Origin: Shinella pollutisoli
GTDB taxonomy: Bacteria > Pseudomonadota > Alphaproteobacteria > Rhizobiales > Rhizobiaceae
Reading direction: 5' to 3'
Assembly (NCBI RefSeq): GCF_024609765.1
Contig: NZ_JANFDG010000005.1
Location: 62,001-126,000 of the forward strand
DNA length: 64,000 nt
Below are positions 47,438 to 57,939 of the stretch, in pieces. A program made the position numbers and the translations under genes. The notes under the pieces were generated by a model, which searched no databases, had not been told where the DNA came from, and was given only the letters and a program-made list of their open reading frames with translations. Numbering within the stretch: the stretch's first letter is position 1; every line of letters starts with the position of its first letter.

Positions 47438-48214
47438 TCACTTCATCGTGTAGATGTCGATCGAGAAATATTTCTCGTTGATCTTCTGGTAGGTGCCGTT
47501 CTCGCGCAGCGTCTTCAGCGCGGCGTTGAGGCGCTCGCGCAGATCGTTGTCCTCCTGGCGCACGGCGATGCCGACGCCCTCGCCGACGAACTTCGGATCG
47601 GTGATCGGCTCGCCGATCAGCTCGCAGCAGGCCTTGCCGTCGTCGTTCTTCTCCACCCAGTCGAGCAGCGGGATCATGTCGCCGACCTGCAGGTCGAGGC
47701 GGCCGTTGGCCATGTCGAGGTTCACCTCGTCCTGCGTCGGGTAGAGCTTGATGTCGGCGTCGGGATAGACGGCGGCGACGTAGTCGGCCTGCGTCGTGCC
47801 GGACTGCGCGCCGATCGCCTTGCCCTTCATGCCCTCGTTGGTGAAGTCGGTGATGCCGGCACCCTTCGCCGCCGCATGGGTCATGGCGGCGAGATAGTAG
47901 GGATCGGTGAAGGCGACCTGCTTCTTGCGTTCCTCGGTGATGAACATCGAGGCGATGATCATGTCGTATTTCTTGGCGATGAGGCCGGGGATGATGCCGT
48001 CCCAGTCCTGCGCGACCACCGTGCATTCCACCTTCATCTCGGCGCAGAGCGCGAGCCCGATCTCGACGTCGAAGCCGCCGAGATTGCCGGCCGAATCCTG
48101 GTAGTTGAAGGGCGGGTAGGCGCCCTCGGTGCCGATCGTCAGCGTCTCGGCGGAGGCGACGGCCGGAATGAGCGTGGAGCCGGCGAGAGCGAGCGCCAGG
48201 ATTGTCCTTTTCAT
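47438..48214 (-). CDS. Amino-acid ABC transporter substrate-binding protein (lysine/arginine/ornithine type)
   Basis: A 258-residue periplasmic binding protein. MKRTILALALAGSTLIPA with ASA gives a signal peptide of about 22 residues. The mature part follows the polar amino acid family: TIGTEGAYPPFNYQDSAG, GGFDVEIGLALC, QDWDGIIPGLIAKKYDMIIASM, QVAFTDPYY and a C-terminal LRENGTYQKINEKYF. The aspartate and tyrosine positions fit basic amino acids or opines. No permease or ATPase genes are adjacent, so it must use a system encoded elsewhere. AGGGGAA precedes the ATG. Confidence 0.88.
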   Translation of the reverse strand: MKRTILALALAGSTLIPAVASAETLTIGTEGAYPPFNYQDSAGNLGGFDVEIGLALCAEMKVECTVVAQDWDGIIPGLIAKKYDMIIASMFITEERKKQVAFTDPYYLAAMTHAAAKGAGITDFTNEGMKGKAIGAQSGTTQADYVAAVYPDADIKLYPTQDEVNLDMANGRLDLQVGDMIPLLDWVEKNDDGKACCELIGEPITDPKFVGEGVGIAVRQEDNDLRERLNAALKTLRENGTYQKINEKYFSIDIYTMK

Positions 48215-48314
48215 GGTTGTTCCCCTTTGGTCATGGACGATGCGGGACGGTAGCGCGCCCGCAAGCATAAACGAAATAGATAGCTGTGATGCCCGTTATT
48301 CCTCACATTGATGC

Positions 48315-49502
48315 TCAGGCGGCCATGAAGCGGGAGACGCCGCGCATGACGCCGCGCAGCTCGGCGAGCCCCTTGAGCCGGCCGATCAGCGAATAGCCGG
48401 GATTGATGCGCGCCTTGCCGATGTCGTCGGCGAGCAGGTGGCCGTGGTCGGGGCGCATGGGGATGCGCCAGTCGGCGCGGCCCTCCGCCTTGCGGCGCGC
48501 CTGCTCCTCCAGCAGCGCCACGACGACCTCGACCATGTCCGTCGAGCCGTCGAGATGGTCGGATTCGTGGAAGGAGCCGTCCGGCTCGCGGGTGACGTTG
48601 CGCAGATGCGCGAAGTGGATTTGCGGGCCGAACTCGCGCACCATCGCCGGCAGGTCGTTGTCGGCGCGCACGCCGTAGGAGCCGGTGCAGAATGTGAGGC
48701 CGTTCGCCGGGCTCGGTGCCGCGGCGAGGATGGCGCGCGCATCCGCCGCGCAGGAGACGACGCGCGGCAGGCCGAAGAGCGGGAAGGGCGGGTCATCCGG
48801 GTGGATTGAGAGCCGCGCGCTCGCTTCCTCCGCCACCGGCACGATCTCGCGCAGGAAGGCGAGGAGATTGGCCCTGAGCGTCGCCGCGTCGATGCCCTCG
48901 TATTCGGCAAGCGCCCGGCGAAAGCCTTCCCGGTCGTAGGTGCGCTCGGTCGCCGGCAGGCCGGCGATCAGGTTACGCTCGACGGTGGCGATCCGCTCCT
49001 CCGAAAGCGTCGCGAGCCGCGCCTCGGCGGCGCGGATCGCGTCGGGCGAATAATCCCGCTCCGCGTTCCGGCGCTTCAGCACGAAGAGGTCGTAGGCCGC
49101 GAAGTCGACGGCGTCGAAGCGCAGCGCGTAGCCGGTGGAGGGCATGCGGTAGAGGAGGTCGGTGCGCGTCCAGTCGCAGACCGGCATGAAATTGTAGCAG
49201 ATGGTCCTGACACCCGCCTCGGCCAGCGCGCGGATCGTGTCCTTGTAGAAGCCGATATAGCGCTCGCGTCCGGGGCCGGCGATCTTGATGGAATTGTGGA
49301 CGGGAATGCTCTCGACCACAGACCAGGTGAGCCCGGATGCCTCGATATTGGCCTTGTAGGCGCTAATTTCGTCGAACGGCCAGGCGGAACCGTCGTAGAT
49401 GTGATGCAGCGCCGAGACGATGCCCGCGGCGCCGGCCTGCCTGATATGGTCGAGCGTCACCGGGTCCTTCGGGCCGTACCAGCGGAAGCATTCTTCCATC
49501 AT
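48315..49502 (-). CDS. uxuA: Mannonate dehydratase
   Basis: A 395-residue UxuA, one residue longer than the E. coli enzyme. The TIM-barrel metal site and conserved runs are recognizable: [82 protein letters not shown] and [11 protein letters not shown]. It dehydrates D-mannonate to 2-keto-3-deoxygluconate in hexuronate breakdown. The ATG at 49502 follows GGAGAGGAC. It is divergent from an SDR gene across 398 bases that include a repeat. A fructuronate reductase of the UxuB type is not nearby. Confidence 0.95.
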   Translation of the reverse strand: MMEECFRWYGPKDPVTLDHIRQAGAAGIVSALHHIYDGSAWPFDEISAYKANIEASGLTWSVVESIPVHNSIKIAGPGRERYIGFYKDTIRALAEAGVRTICYNFMPVCDWTRTDLLYRMPSTGYALRFDAVDFAAYDLFVLKRRNAERDYSPDAIRAAEARLATLSEERIATVERNLIAGLPATERTYDREGFRRALAEYEGIDAATLRANLLAFLREIVPVAEEASARLSIHPDDPPFPLFGLPRVVSCAADARAILAAAPSPANGLTFCTGSYGVRADNDLPAMVREFGPQIHFAHLRNVTREPDGSFHESDHLDGSTDMVEVVVALLEEQARRKAEGRADWRIPMRPDHGHLLADDIGKARINPGYSLIGRLKGLAELRGVMRGVSRFMAA

Positions 49503-49728
49503 GTCCTCTCCTCCTCGCATGTGCCGTCTTTTGGACCATAGGGGCAGGGGCCGTGCAAGGGCGTCCTTCGCAGATGACTCCATCTCTCCGCCGCTTCCCC
49601 CAGCCACTTGGAAAGACTCGGCAATCGTCTGCCGCATTGACAAGCCCGCCGGCCGGCGTTCAACCTCCGTGCGAACGGCAGGTTATCGCCGATGGAGTGT
49701 CGACGGTGCTTTCAGCCTCCTTCTTCCG
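49503..49728. other. Upstream region of uxuA
   Basis: About 225 bases with the uxuA promoter side; no gene or clear operator palindrome was recognized. It leads into a palindromic repeat at 49729. Confidence 0.4.
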
Positions 49729-49850
49729 CCGGGGAGAAGGTCGCGGCAGCGGGATGAGGGGGACGCCGCAGGCGAATTTGCGGAGTGCTCCACCCCTCAT
49801 CCGGCCCTTCGGGCCACCTTCTCCCCGCCGGGGAGAAGGGGAAACCGGAG
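49729..49850. repeat. RIME-like palindromic element
   Basis: CTTCTTCCGCCGGGGAGAAGG-type arm at 49730-49750 followed by GCGGGATGAGGGGG, then an opposite unit CCCCTCATCCGGCCC, TTCGGGCCACC and CTTCTCCCCGCCGGGGAGAAG at 49818-49838. Confidence 0.78.
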
Positions 49851-49900
49851 CGATGCATCCCATGTGCGATCCTGAGGCAGATCGGGAGGACGGCGTGACG

Positions 49901-50686
49901 ATGGACGAATTCGCGGGCAAGGTGGCCCTGGTGACGGGAACGAGCGGCATCGGCCGCGCGTCGGCGATCCGGCTCGCCGAGGGCGGGGCCGCCGTCTTCG
50001 CGCTCGGCATCGACGAGGCGGCGAATGCCGAGCTTGTGGAGATCGCCTCGGCCCGCGACCTGACGATCCTCGTGCGCCGGGCGGACGTCGCCGATGCCGA
50101 TGCGGTGGGGGCCGCGGTGGTCGAGCTTGCCGAACGGCTCGGCGGCCTCGACGTCATCGTCAATTCCGCGGCGATCCACCCCTACGGCACCACGGTGACG
50201 ACGGACGCGGCGACCTTCGCCCGCTGCATGGCGGTCAATGTCGGCTCGATCCACCTGACGGCGCATTTCGGCGTGCCGCTGATGGCCGCGCGCGGCGGCG
50301 GGGCGATCGTCAACATCTCCTCGGTGCAGGGCCATGCCTGCCAGAAGGGGGTGGCCGCCTATGTGGCGAGCAAGGGGGCGATCCACGCGCTGACGCGGGC
50401 GATGGCGCTCGACCATGCGGCGGACGGCATCCGCGTCAACTCGGTAAGCCCCGGCTCCGTGCGCACGCCGATCCTGGAACTGGCGGCGCGCACCTTCGAC
50501 GGGCCGGGCGCCGATATCGAGGCGGCCTTCCGCCGTTTCGGCGCCTCGCATCCGCTCGGCCGCATCGGCGAGCCGGAGGAGGTGGCGGAGATGGTCGCCT
50601 ACCTGGCGTCTCCCCGCGCCGGCTTCGTCACCGGCGCGGATTTCGTCATCGACGGCGGCCTCACCGCCGGCATCGGCGTCGCCTGA
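49901..50686 (+). CDS. SDR family oxidoreductase
   Basis: A 261-residue classical short-chain dehydrogenase. The nucleotide-binding loop is TGTSGIGRASAI near residue 12, ADVAD and NSAA follow, and the active site is SSVQGHAC...YVASKG with Tyr and Lys in the YxxxK order. SPGSVRTPI and GADFVIDGG are the usual C-terminal marks. Two starts are possible: ATG at 49901 or GTG at 49895, the latter better spaced from GGGAGGA. It diverges from uxuA, so a sugar-acid or uronate substrate is possible, but nothing in the sequence fixes it. Confidence 0.88.
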   Translation: MDEFAGKVALVTGTSGIGRASAIRLAEGGAAVFALGIDEAANAELVEIASARDLTILVRRADVADADAVGAAVVELAERLGGLDVIVNSAAIHPYGTTVTTDAATFARCMAVNVGSIHLTAHFGVPLMAARGGGAIVNISSVQGHACQKGVAAYVASKGAIHALTRAMALDHAADGIRVNSVSPGSVRTPILELAARTFDGPGADIEAAFRRFGASHPLGRIGEPEEVAEMVAYLASPRAGFVTGADFVIDGGLTAGIGVA

Positions 50687-50690
50687 ATTC

Positions 50691-51677
50691 TTACCAGCGA
50701 TGGTGCACGTGCGGCGCGACGAGGCGGTAGTAGATCTCGCGCGTCGCCTCCATCACGTCTTCCGGGATCGCCGGCAGGCCGGCGGCCGCCGCGTTGGCGC
50801 GGGCCTGCTCGGCATTGCGCGCGCCGGGGATGACGACGCTGACGGCCTCGGCCATCAGGATCCAGCGCAGCGCGAAGGCGGCCATCGTCTGGCCCGCCGG
50901 CACCAGCGCGCGGATCGCCTCGACCGCCTGCAGGCCCGTCTCGAAGGGCACGCCGGCAAAGGTCTCGCCGACGTCGAAGGCCTCGCCGTGGCGGTTGAAG
51001 TTGCGGTGGTCGTCGGCGGCAAAGGCGGTGTCGCGGGTGATCTTGCCGGAGAGCAGGCCGCTTGCCAGCGGCACGCGGGCGATGATGGCGACCTGCCGGC
51101 GCTCAGCCTCCTCGAAGAACAGCCGGGCCGGGCGCTGGCGGAAGATGTTGTAGATGATCTGCACGCTGACGACGCCCGGATACTCGATCGCCTTCAGCGC
51201 CTCCTCGACCTTCTCGACGCTGACGCCGTAATTGGCGATCTTGCCGGCGGCCTTGATCTCGTCCAGCGCCTGGAAGACCTCCGGCCGGTAGTAGACGTCG
51301 GTCGGCGGGCAGTGGAGCTGGACGAGGTCGAGGCGCTCGACGCCGAGGTTCTTCAGGCTGCGGTCGATGAAGCCTTCGAGGTTTGCCTTGCTGTAGCCGT
51401 CGGCGACATGCGGGGAGAGGCGGCGGCCGGCCTTGGTCGCCACCATCGGCCGCTGGCCGCCGCGCTCCTTCAAGACGTCGGCGATGATCTTCTCCGAGCG
51501 GCCGTCGCCGTAGACGTCGGCGGTGTCGACGAAGGTCATGCCGGCGTCGAGCGCGGCATGGAGGGCGGCGCGGCCGTCCGCCTCGCTGACGTCGCCCCAG
51601 GCGCCGCCGATCTGCCAGGCGCCGAAGCCGATGTCGGTGGTGGTGAAGCCCGTGCGGCCGAACTTGCGATGTCTCAT
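50691..51677 (-). CDS. Aldo/keto reductase
   Basis: A 328-residue AKR (TIM barrel, NADPH-dependent). FGAWQIGGAWG at the start, the catalytic tetrad region with Asp in FVDTADVYGDGRSEK and Tyr in DVYG, then Lys in VATKAGRR and His in LVQLHCPP. VVIPGARNAEQ is the NADPH-binding C-terminal loop. It converges with the SDR gene with a 4-base gap and follows hutD on the same strand at 82 bases, so it may be a hitchhiker at the end of the hut operon. The substrate is unknown. Confidence 0.9.
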   Translation of the reverse strand: MRHRKFGRTGFTTTDIGFGAWQIGGAWGDVSEADGRAALHAALDAGMTFVDTADVYGDGRSEKIIADVLKERGGQRPMVATKAGRRLSPHVADGYSKANLEGFIDRSLKNLGVERLDLVQLHCPPTDVYYRPEVFQALDEIKAAGKIANYGVSVEKVEEALKAIEYPGVVSVQIIYNIFRQRPARLFFEEAERRQVAIIARVPLASGLLSGKITRDTAFAADDHRNFNRHGEAFDVGETFAGVPFETGLQAVEAIRALVPAGQTMAAFALRWILMAEAVSVVIPGARNAEQARANAAAAGLPAIPEDVMEATREIYYRLVAPHVHHRW

Positions 51678-51759
51678 GGAACTGTCTCCCGGCAAAGTGA
51701 TGTGCCGGGAGGTAGCACTCCCGATGCCGGCGGACAAGGAAATCGCTTCCGCGCCGGGA

Positions 51760-52341
51760 TCAGATGGGAGTGATTTCGACCAGATAGAAGGCGGCGTTGT
51801 CGCCGGCCGGCAGCACCTCCGCCGTTTCCGGACCGTCCAGCAGCAGGGCGTCGAGCGGCTGGAGGCCGGTAAGCCCTTCGGCCGTGGCGATGCCGAGCGG
51901 GTCGAGCGCCAGCAGCAGGCGCTCGCCGGCGGCTTCCGGCAGGGGCCCTTCCGCCACGTGCCGCGAAAGCCGGTGGCGGAAGCTGCCCCGCCGCGTCATC
52001 ACGTTGAGATCGGTGACCGGCCCGCCGGTCAGCCGCGCCGTGGTCGGCGCGTCGGCCGGGAAGGCGAGCGGCGCGGAGGCCGGCGTCAGCAGCCTTTCGC
52101 CGAGCCCTTCGATGGAGAGCGCCATGCCGTCGCCGGAAAGCACCGCCAGCGTGCGGTCGATGCCGGGGAAGACGGAGAAGGGGCCGTCCGCCGCCACCGT
52201 CGCCATGCTGACGCGCCAGCCGAAATCCGCAAGACTCGTGTCCGGCGGATGGACGATCACCTCGACCGTCTCGCCGCCGCCGTTCTTCCACGGCATGCGG
52301 CGATGGCCGGCATTGCGCAGGAGCCGGGCTTTATCGTGCAT
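51760..52341 (-). CDS. hutD: HutD family protein
   Basis: A 193-residue bicupin. RRMPWKNGGGETVEVIVHP near the N-terminus is the HutD hallmark, with FGWRVSMATVAADGPFSVFPGIDRTLAVLSG following. In Pseudomonas, HutD is needed for balanced hut expression, probably by binding a pathway intermediate, but its exact role is not settled. It lies 42 bases after hutU on the same strand, the last recognizable hut gene of this operon. TTGGGAGAA precedes the ATG at 52341. Confidence 0.9.
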   Translation of the reverse strand: MHDKARLLRNAGHRRMPWKNGGGETVEVIVHPPDTSLADFGWRVSMATVAADGPFSVFPGIDRTLAVLSGDGMALSIEGLGERLLTPASAPLAFPADAPTTARLTGGPVTDLNVMTRRGSFRHRLSRHVAEGPLPEAAGERLLLALDPLGIATAEGLTGLQPLDALLLDGPETAEVLPAGDNAAFYLVEITPI

Positions 52342-52383
52342 GTCGTTCTCCCAAAGCCGCTGCACCCTTTTTGGCGACGTGCA

Positions 52384-54060
52384 TCAGTTGCCGAGGATGC
52401 CGGGCAGGCGCAGGCCCTTCTCTCTCGCGCAGTCGAGTGCGATGTCGTAGCCGGCGTCCGCATGGCGCATGACGCCCGTCGCCGGGTCGTTCCAGAGCAC
52501 CCGGCCGACGCGTTCGGCCGCCTCGTCGGTGCCGTCGCAGCAGATCACCATGCCCGAATGCTGCGAGAAGCCCATGCCGACGCCGCCGCCGTGGTGCAGC
52601 GACACCCAGGTCGCGCCCGAGGCGGTGTTGAGCAGCGCGTTCAGCAGCGGCCAGTCGGAGACGGCGTCGGAACCGTCCTTCATCGCCTCCGTCTCGCGGT
52701 TCGGCGAGGCGACGGAGCCCGAATCGAGATGGTCGCGGCCGATGACGATCGGCGCCTTCAGCTCGCCGGTCCTGACCATCTCGTTGAAGGCGAGGCCGAG
52801 GCGGTGGCGGTCGCCGAGCCCGACCCAGCAGATCCGCGCCGGCAGGCCCTGGAAGGCGATGCGCTCGCGGGCCATGTCGAGCCAGTTGTGCAGGTGGGTG
52901 TTGTCGGGCAGCAGCTCCTTCACCTTGGCGTCGGTGCGGTAGATGTCCTCCGGGTCGCCGGAGAGCGCGGCCCAGCGGAACGGGCCGATGCCGCGGCAGA
53001 ACAGCGGGCGGATATAGGCCGGCACGAAGCCCGGGAAGTCGAAGGCGTTCTCCAGCCCTTCGTCTTTCGCGACCTGGCGGATGTTGTTGCCGTAGTCGAG
53101 GGTCGGCACGCCGGCGCGGTGGAAGGCGAGCATGGCCTCGACATGCTCGCGCATCGAGGCGCGGGCGGCCTTCTCGACGGCCTTCGGGTCGCTCTCGCGC
53201 TTCGCCTTCCATTCGGCCATAGTCCAGCCCTTCGGCAGGTAGCCGTTGACCGGGTCGTGGGCGGAGGTCTGGTCGGTGACGATGTCGGGGCGGATGCCGC
53301 GGCGGACCATCTCGGGCAGGATTTCCGCCGCGTTGCCGAGCAGGCCGACGGATTTCGCCTCGCCGGCCTTCGTCCAGCGGTCGATCATCGCCATCGCCTC
53401 GTCCAGCGTCTCGGCCTTCTCGTCGACATAACGGGTGCGCAGCCGGAAATCGATGGAGTCCGGATTGCACTCGACGGCGAGGCAGCATGCGCCGGCCATC
53501 ACGGCGGCGAGCGGCTGGGCGCCGCCCATGCCGCCGAGGCCGCCGGTCAGCACCCACTTGCCCTTGAGGTCGCCGCCGTAATGCTGGCGGCCGGCCTCGA
53601 CGAAGGTCTCGTAGGTGCCCTGGACGATGCCCTGGCTGCCGATATAGATCCACGAGCCGGCCGTCATCTGGCCGTACATGGCAAGGCCCTTCTTATCCAG
53701 CTCGTTGAAATGGTCCCAGGTCGCCCAGTGCGGCACGAGATTGGAATTGGCGATCAGCACGCGCGGCGCGTCCCTGTGGGTGCGGAAGATGCCGACCGGC
53801 TTGCCGGACTGCACCAGCAGCGTCTCGTTCTCCTCCAGGTCGCGCAGCGACGCGACGATGCGGTCGAAATCGGCCCAGGTGCGGGCGGCGCGGCCGATGC
53901 CGCCGTAGACGACCAGCTCGTGCGGGTTTTCCGCGACCTCCGGGTCGAGGTTGTTCATCAGCATCCTGAGCGGCGCCTCCGTCAGCCAGCTCCTGGCGGT
54001 CAGCTCGGTGCCGCGCGGACTGCGGACGTCGCGGATGTTGTGGCGGGGATTGGCGGTCAT
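52384..54060 (-). CDS. hutU: Urocanate hydratase
   Basis: A 558-residue urocanase, the usual length. It converts urocanate to 4-imidazolone-5-propionate using tightly bound NAD+. [21 protein letters not shown] (around residues 170-190) is the NAD-binding loop; the C-terminal part has [18 protein letters not shown] with the active-site region before it. The start overlaps the hutG stop by 4 bases. Second step of histidine degradation. Confidence 0.97.
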   Translation of the reverse strand: MTANPRHNIRDVRSPRGTELTARSWLTEAPLRMLMNNLDPEVAENPHELVVYGGIGRAARTWADFDRIVASLRDLEENETLLVQSGKPVGIFRTHRDAPRVLIANSNLVPHWATWDHFNELDKKGLAMYGQMTAGSWIYIGSQGIVQGTYETFVEAGRQHYGGDLKGKWVLTGGLGGMGGAQPLAAVMAGACCLAVECNPDSIDFRLRTRYVDEKAETLDEAMAMIDRWTKAGEAKSVGLLGNAAEILPEMVRRGIRPDIVTDQTSAHDPVNGYLPKGWTMAEWKAKRESDPKAVEKAARASMREHVEAMLAFHRAGVPTLDYGNNIRQVAKDEGLENAFDFPGFVPAYIRPLFCRGIGPFRWAALSGDPEDIYRTDAKVKELLPDNTHLHNWLDMARERIAFQGLPARICWVGLGDRHRLGLAFNEMVRTGELKAPIVIGRDHLDSGSVASPNRETEAMKDGSDAVSDWPLLNALLNTASGATWVSLHHGGGVGMGFSQHSGMVICCDGTDEAAERVGRVLWNDPATGVMRHADAGYDIALDCAREKGLRLPGILGN

Positions 54061-54869
54061 GGCTGGTCTCCGGCGAGGGTGGAGGCGATGGCCTCGATGC
54101 GGGTGAGGATGGCTTCCAGGGGAACGCGCAGGCGCTCGGCCTTGGCGTCGTCATAGGCGAAGGGCGGCGCCTCGCTTGCAAGATGGCTTATCTGCGAAAG
54201 CTCCATCTGGATCGTGTGCACGCCGGCCTCGGGCCTTCCGTAGTGGCGCGTCGTCCAGCCGCCCTTGAATCGGCCGTTGAGCACATGGACGTAACCCTCT
54301 GCCTTGGCGCAGATATCCACCGTCGCCGCCTCGATTTCCGGCGCGCAGGTGCGGCCAGTGTCGGTGCCGATGTTGAAGTCCGGCAGCCGGCCCTCGAACA
54401 GGAAGGGGACCCGCGAGCGGATCGAATGGCAGTCGTAGACGATCGCCACGCCGTGGAGCGCCTTGACGCGCTCGATCTCCGCGGCGAGGGCCGCGTGATA
54501 GGGCGCATGATAGCGGGCGAGCCGGTCGGCAATATCCGCCTCCGTCGGCCCTTCGCCGTCCTTCCAGATCGGCTTGCCGTCGAAATCCGTCACCGGCACG
54601 AGGCCGGTCGTGTTCTGGCCGGGATAGAGGCTGGTGCCGGCCGGGTCGCGGTTGGCGTCGATGACGTAGCGGTGGAACGTCGCGCGCACCGTCGTCGCCT
54701 CCGGCAGGAGGCCGTCATAGAGGCGCTCGATATGCCAGTCGGTGTCGGCGAGCAGGCGGCCGTTGCCGTCCAGCCGCTCCCATATCCCGGCCGGGACGTC
54801 CGTGCCGGTATGCGGGAAGGCGAGGATGACGGGCGAGGTGCCCCGATGGAGTTCGCAGACGGCGCTCAT
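54057..54869 (-). CDS. hutG: N-formylglutamate deformylase
   Basis: A 270-residue amidohydrolase of the N-formylglutamate family. [13 protein letters not shown] is the zinc-binding N-terminal motif, followed by [31 protein letters not shown] and [13 protein letters not shown]. It hydrolyses N-formylglutamate to glutamate and formate, the last step of the five-step pathway that also needs HutF. It is coupled to hutU by overlap. A palindromic repeat separates it from hutH, 28 bases or more upstream, so it may be less tightly coupled to hutH than usual. Confidence 0.95.
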   Translation of the reverse strand: MSAVCELHRGTSPVILAFPHTGTDVPAGIWERLDGNGRLLADTDWHIERLYDGLLPEATTVRATFHRYVIDANRDPAGTSLYPGQNTTGLVPVTDFDGKPIWKDGEGPTEADIADRLARYHAPYHAALAAEIERVKALHGVAIVYDCHSIRSRVPFLFEGRLPDFNIGTDTGRTCAPEIEAATVDICAKAEGYVHVLNGRFKGGWTTRHYGRPEAGVHTIQMELSQISHLASEAPPFAYDDAKAERLRVPLEAILTRIEAIASTLAGDQP

Positions 54870-54897
54870 CGGACGGCCTCCTCGGAGGCTGCGCTAT

Positions 54898-55049
54898 CCC
54901 CCTCTGCCCTGCCGACCATCTCCCCCTCGAGGGGGGAGATCGGATGGGGCGTCGTTCCGCCCATCGTAGGCGAAGAGTTTGAGCAACGCCCCTTCGTCTT
55001 GCCGATCTCTCCCCTCGAGGGGGAGATGCCCGGCAGGGCAGAGGGGGGT
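54898..55049. repeat. Large inverted repeat within the hut operon
   Basis: The outer arms CCCCCTCTGCCCTGCC and GGCAGGGCAGAGGGGGG (54898-54913 and 55033-55049) pair over a 150-base element. Inside, CATCTCCCCCTCGAGGGGGG and CTCTCCCCTCGAGGGGGAGAT are palindromes around CTCGAG. It differs from the RIME-like family and sits exactly between hutH and hutG, where a strong hairpin could lower downstream expression. Confidence 0.8.
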
Positions 55050-55071
55050 AATCCTTGCATCGTCGTCATCC

Positions 55072-56607
55072 TCATTCCTCCAGTCTCGGCAAAATGCCGT
55101 CCGAGATGACGGCCGTCAGCGTGCCGGAAGAGACGAGGCGGCTGGCGGCGTCGAGGTCGCCGGCCATGTAGCGGTCCTCCTCCAGCGCTGGCACGACGGC
55201 GCGCAGCGCCGCGACGGCCTTTTGCAGTTCCGGGCTGGTGACGAGCGGCGCGCGCAGCTCCACCCCTTGGGCCGCCGTCAGCGCCTCGATGCCGATAATG
55301 GCGGCGAGGTTGGCGGTCATCCTCAGCAGCCGGCGGGCGCCGTGGCAGGCCATGGAGACGTGGTCCTCCTGGTTGGCGGAGGTCGGCGTCGAATCGACCG
55401 AGGCCGGATGCGCCATCTGCTTGTTCTCGCTCATCAGCGCCGCCGAGGTGACCTCGGCGATCATCAGGCCGGAATTGAGCCCGGGCTTCTTCGCGAGGAA
55501 GGCCGGCAGGCCGTAGGAGAGCGCCGGGTCGACCAGCAGCGCGATGCGCCGCTGGGCGATGGCGCCGATCTCGCAGGTGGCGATGGCGATCTGGTCGGCG
55601 GCGAAGGCGACCGGCTCGGCATGGAAGTTGCCGCCGGAGACGACCGTGTCGTCGGAGAGCACCAGCGGATTGTCGGTGACGGCATTGGCCTCGGTCACCA
55701 GCGTGCGGGCGGCGGCGCGCAGCAGGTCGAGGCAGGCGCCGTCCACCTGCGGCTGGCAGCGGATGCAATAGGGGTCCTGCACGCGCTCGTCGCCGGTGAT
55801 GTGGCTCTCGCGGATGACGGAGCCGGCAAGCAGCGCGCGCAGCGCCGCCGCGGCGTCGATCTGGCCCTTGTGGCCGCGCAGCGTGTGGATGTCCGGGTGG
55901 AAGGGCGCCGACGAGCCCATGGCGGCGTCGGTGGAGAGCGCGCCGGTGACGAGTGCCGCCTGCGCGGCGCGATGTGCCCGGAACAGGCCGGCGAGCGCCA
56001 GAGCCGTCGAGACCTGCGTGCCGTTGATGAGCGCCAGCCCCTCCTTGGCGGCGAGCACGACGGGCGAAAGCCCGGCCTTCTCCAGCGCCGCGCGGGCGGA
56101 CATGCGCTCGCCGGCGTAAAAGGCCTCGCCTTCGCCGATCATCGCCGCCGTCATGTGGGCGAGCGGCGCGAGGTCGCCGGAGGCGCCGACGGAACCCTGC
56201 TCGGGCACGACCGGGACGACGCCCTTCTCCAGCATGTCCTCGATGAGACGCACGACGGCGAGCCTGACGCCGGAGGCGCCGCGGCCGAGCGAGATCAGCT
56301 TCAGCACCATGACGAGGCGGACGATCTCCGCGCCGAGCGGCTTTCCGACGCCGCAGCAGTGGGAGAGGATGAGGTTGCGCTGCAGCGTCGCCACGTCGGC
56401 GGGCGCGATCCTGATCGAGGCGAGCTTGCCGAAGCCGGTGTTGATCCCGTAGACCGGCTGGTCGCCGCCGGCGATCTCGGCGATGCGGGCGGCGGCGCGC
56501 GCGATGCCGGCGTGGAAGGACGGGTCGAGGCGGGCGGCCGCGCCGGTGCGGTAGAGGGTTTCGAGCGTCGCGAGCGGCACGGCGCCCGGATGAAGCGTGA
56601 TCGTCAT
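55072..56607 (-). CDS. hutH: Histidine ammonia-lyase
   Basis: A 511-residue HAL. The Ala142-Ser143-Gly144 triad that cyclizes to the MIO group is in [14 protein letters not shown], matching the position in Pseudomonas Hut[32 protein letters not shown] and [10 protein letters not shown] are all conserved. It removes ammonia from L-histidine to make urocanate, the first step. The start at 56607 begins the conserved region; the reading frame stays open far upstream only because of high GC. It is 14 bases after hutI. Confidence 0.97.
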   Translation of the reverse strand: MTITLHPGAVPLATLETLYRTGAAARLDPSFHAGIARAAARIAEIAGGDQPVYGINTGFGKLASIRIAPADVATLQRNLILSHCCGVGKPLGAEIVRLVMVLKLISLGRGASGVRLAVVRLIEDMLEKGVVPVVPEQGSVGASGDLAPLAHMTAAMIGEGEAFYAGERMSARAALEKAGLSPVVLAAKEGLALINGTQVSTALALAGLFRAHRAAQAALVTGALSTDAAMGSSAPFHPDIHTLRGHKGQIDAAAALRALLAGSVIRESHITGDERVQDPYCIRCQPQVDGACLDLLRAAARTLVTEANAVTDNPLVLSDDTVVSGGNFHAEPVAFAADQIAIATCEIGAIAQRRIALLVDPALSYGLPAFLAKKPGLNSGLMIAEVTSAALMSENKQMAHPASVDSTPTSANQEDHVSMACHGARRLLRMTANLAAIIGIEALTAAQGVELRAPLVTSPELQKAVAALRAVVPALEEDRYMAGDLDAASRLVSSGTLTAVISDGILPRLEE

Positions 56608-56621
56608 GGCATTCTCCCCGT

Positions 56622-57845
56622 TCAGGCCTGTTTGCCGCCGCGGATGCGGGCGTGCATGGGGTTGAAGCCCATGCGGTAGATCAGTTCGGCCGGCCGGCCG
56701 ATGTCCCAGAGGACGAAATCGGCGCGCTTGCCGGCTTCCAGCGTCCCGATCTCGCCGGCGAGGCCGAGCGCGCGGGCGGCCTCGCGCGTCGTGCCGGCGA
56801 GGCATTCCTCCACCGTCATGCCGAAGAGCGTGGCGGCCATGTTCATCGTCAGCAGCAGCGAGGTGAGCGGCGAGGTGCCCGGATTGCAGTCGGTCGCCAC
56901 CGCCATCCGCACGCCGTGCCGGCGGAAGAGGTCGATCGGCGGCTTCCTCGTCTCGCGGATGAAATAGAAGGCGCCCGGCAGGATGACGGCCACCGTGCCG
57001 GCCGCGGCCATCGCCTGTGCACCTGCCTCGTCGGTATATTCGAGGTGATCCGCGGAAAGCGCGCCGTAGGAGGCGGCAAGCGCCGCGCCGTGCAGGTTGG
57101 ACAGCTGGTCTGCGTGGAGTTTTACCGGCAGGCCGTAGCGCTTCGCGGCGTCGAAGACTTTTCTCATCTGCGCCGGCGAGAAGGTGATGCCCTCGCAGAA
57201 GCCGTCGACGGCGTCGGCGAGATTTTCCGCCGCGACGGCCGGCAGCATCTCGTCCGCCACCCTGTCGATATAGGCGTCCTTGTCGCCGTCCATCTCCGGC
57301 GGCAGCGCGTGCGCGCCGAGGAAGGTGGTGCGCACGGTGACATCGCGCTCGCGCGCGAGGCGGCGGGCGGCGCGCAGCGATTTCAGCTCGTTTGCGGTAT
57401 CGAGGCCGTAGCCGGACTTCACCTCCATCGTCGTCACGCCCTCGGCCATCAGCGCGTCGAGCCGGGGCAGGGTTTCCCGCACCAGATCGTCCTCGCCCGC
57501 CGCGCGCAGCGCCTTGACGGAGGAGACGATGCCGCCGCCGGCACGCGCGATCTCCTCGTAGGAGGCGCCGGCAAGCCGCAGCTCGAACTCGTGGGCGCGG
57601 TCGCCGGCATGGACGAGATGGGTGTGGCAGTCGATCAGGCCGGGCGTGACCCAGCGGCCCCCGCAATCGACGCTTTCGGCGCCGGCGAATATGGCCGGCA
57701 GGTCGGCCTCCGGGCCGGCATGGGCGATGCGGCCGTTCTCCACGGCGATCGCGCCGTTCTCGACGATGCCGAGGCCGGGAAGGCCTTCGGCGAGCGTGGC
57801 GAGCCGGGCGTTTCGCCAGACGCGGACTGCGGTGCCTTCCGTCAT
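56622..57845 (-). CDS. hutI: Imidazolonepropionase
   Basis: A 407-residue amidohydrolase. The metal motif is [16 protein letters not shown], with [47 protein letters not shown] and ATDCNPGT following. It opens the imidazolone ring to N-formimidoylglutamate. The start at 57845 has GGGAAGAGG. A 12-base palindrome lies 28 bases upstream, between this gene and the divergent hutF, consistent with HutC control of both operons. First gene of the reverse hut operon. Confidence 0.97.
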   Translation of the reverse strand: MTEGTAVRVWRNARLATLAEGLPGLGIVENGAIAVENGRIAHAGPEADLPAIFAGAESVDCGGRWVTPGLIDCHTHLVHAGDRAHEFELRLAGASYEEIARAGGGIVSSVKALRAAGEDDLVRETLPRLDALMAEGVTTMEVKSGYGLDTANELKSLRAARRLARERDVTVRTTFLGAHALPPEMDGDKDAYIDRVADEMLPAVAAENLADAVDGFCEGITFSPAQMRKVFDAAKRYGLPVKLHADQLSNLHGAALAASYGALSADHLEYTDEAGAQAMAAAGTVAVILPGAFYFIRETRKPPIDLFRRHGVRMAVATDCNPGTSPLTSLLLTMNMAATLFGMTVEECLAGTTREAARALGLAGEIGTLEAGKRADFVLWDIGRPAELIYRMGFNPMHARIRGGKQA

Positions 57846-57872
57846 GATTGCCTCTTCCCTCTGATGGAGATA

Positions 57873-57884
57873 ATGTATATACAT
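57873..57884. promoter_or_regulatory. Candidate HutC operator
   Basis: ATGTATATACAT is a perfect 12-base palindrome in the 94-base divergent hutI-hutF promoter region, in an otherwise GC-rich neighbourhood. GntR/HutC-type repressors often bind TGTATATACA-like sites, and hutC is nearby. Confidence 0.6.
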
Positions 57885-57939
57885 AATAGTCGAAGACGCA
57901 AGCCCCATTTGCGAGAGGCCGGAAAAGGGAGACGAGGCC

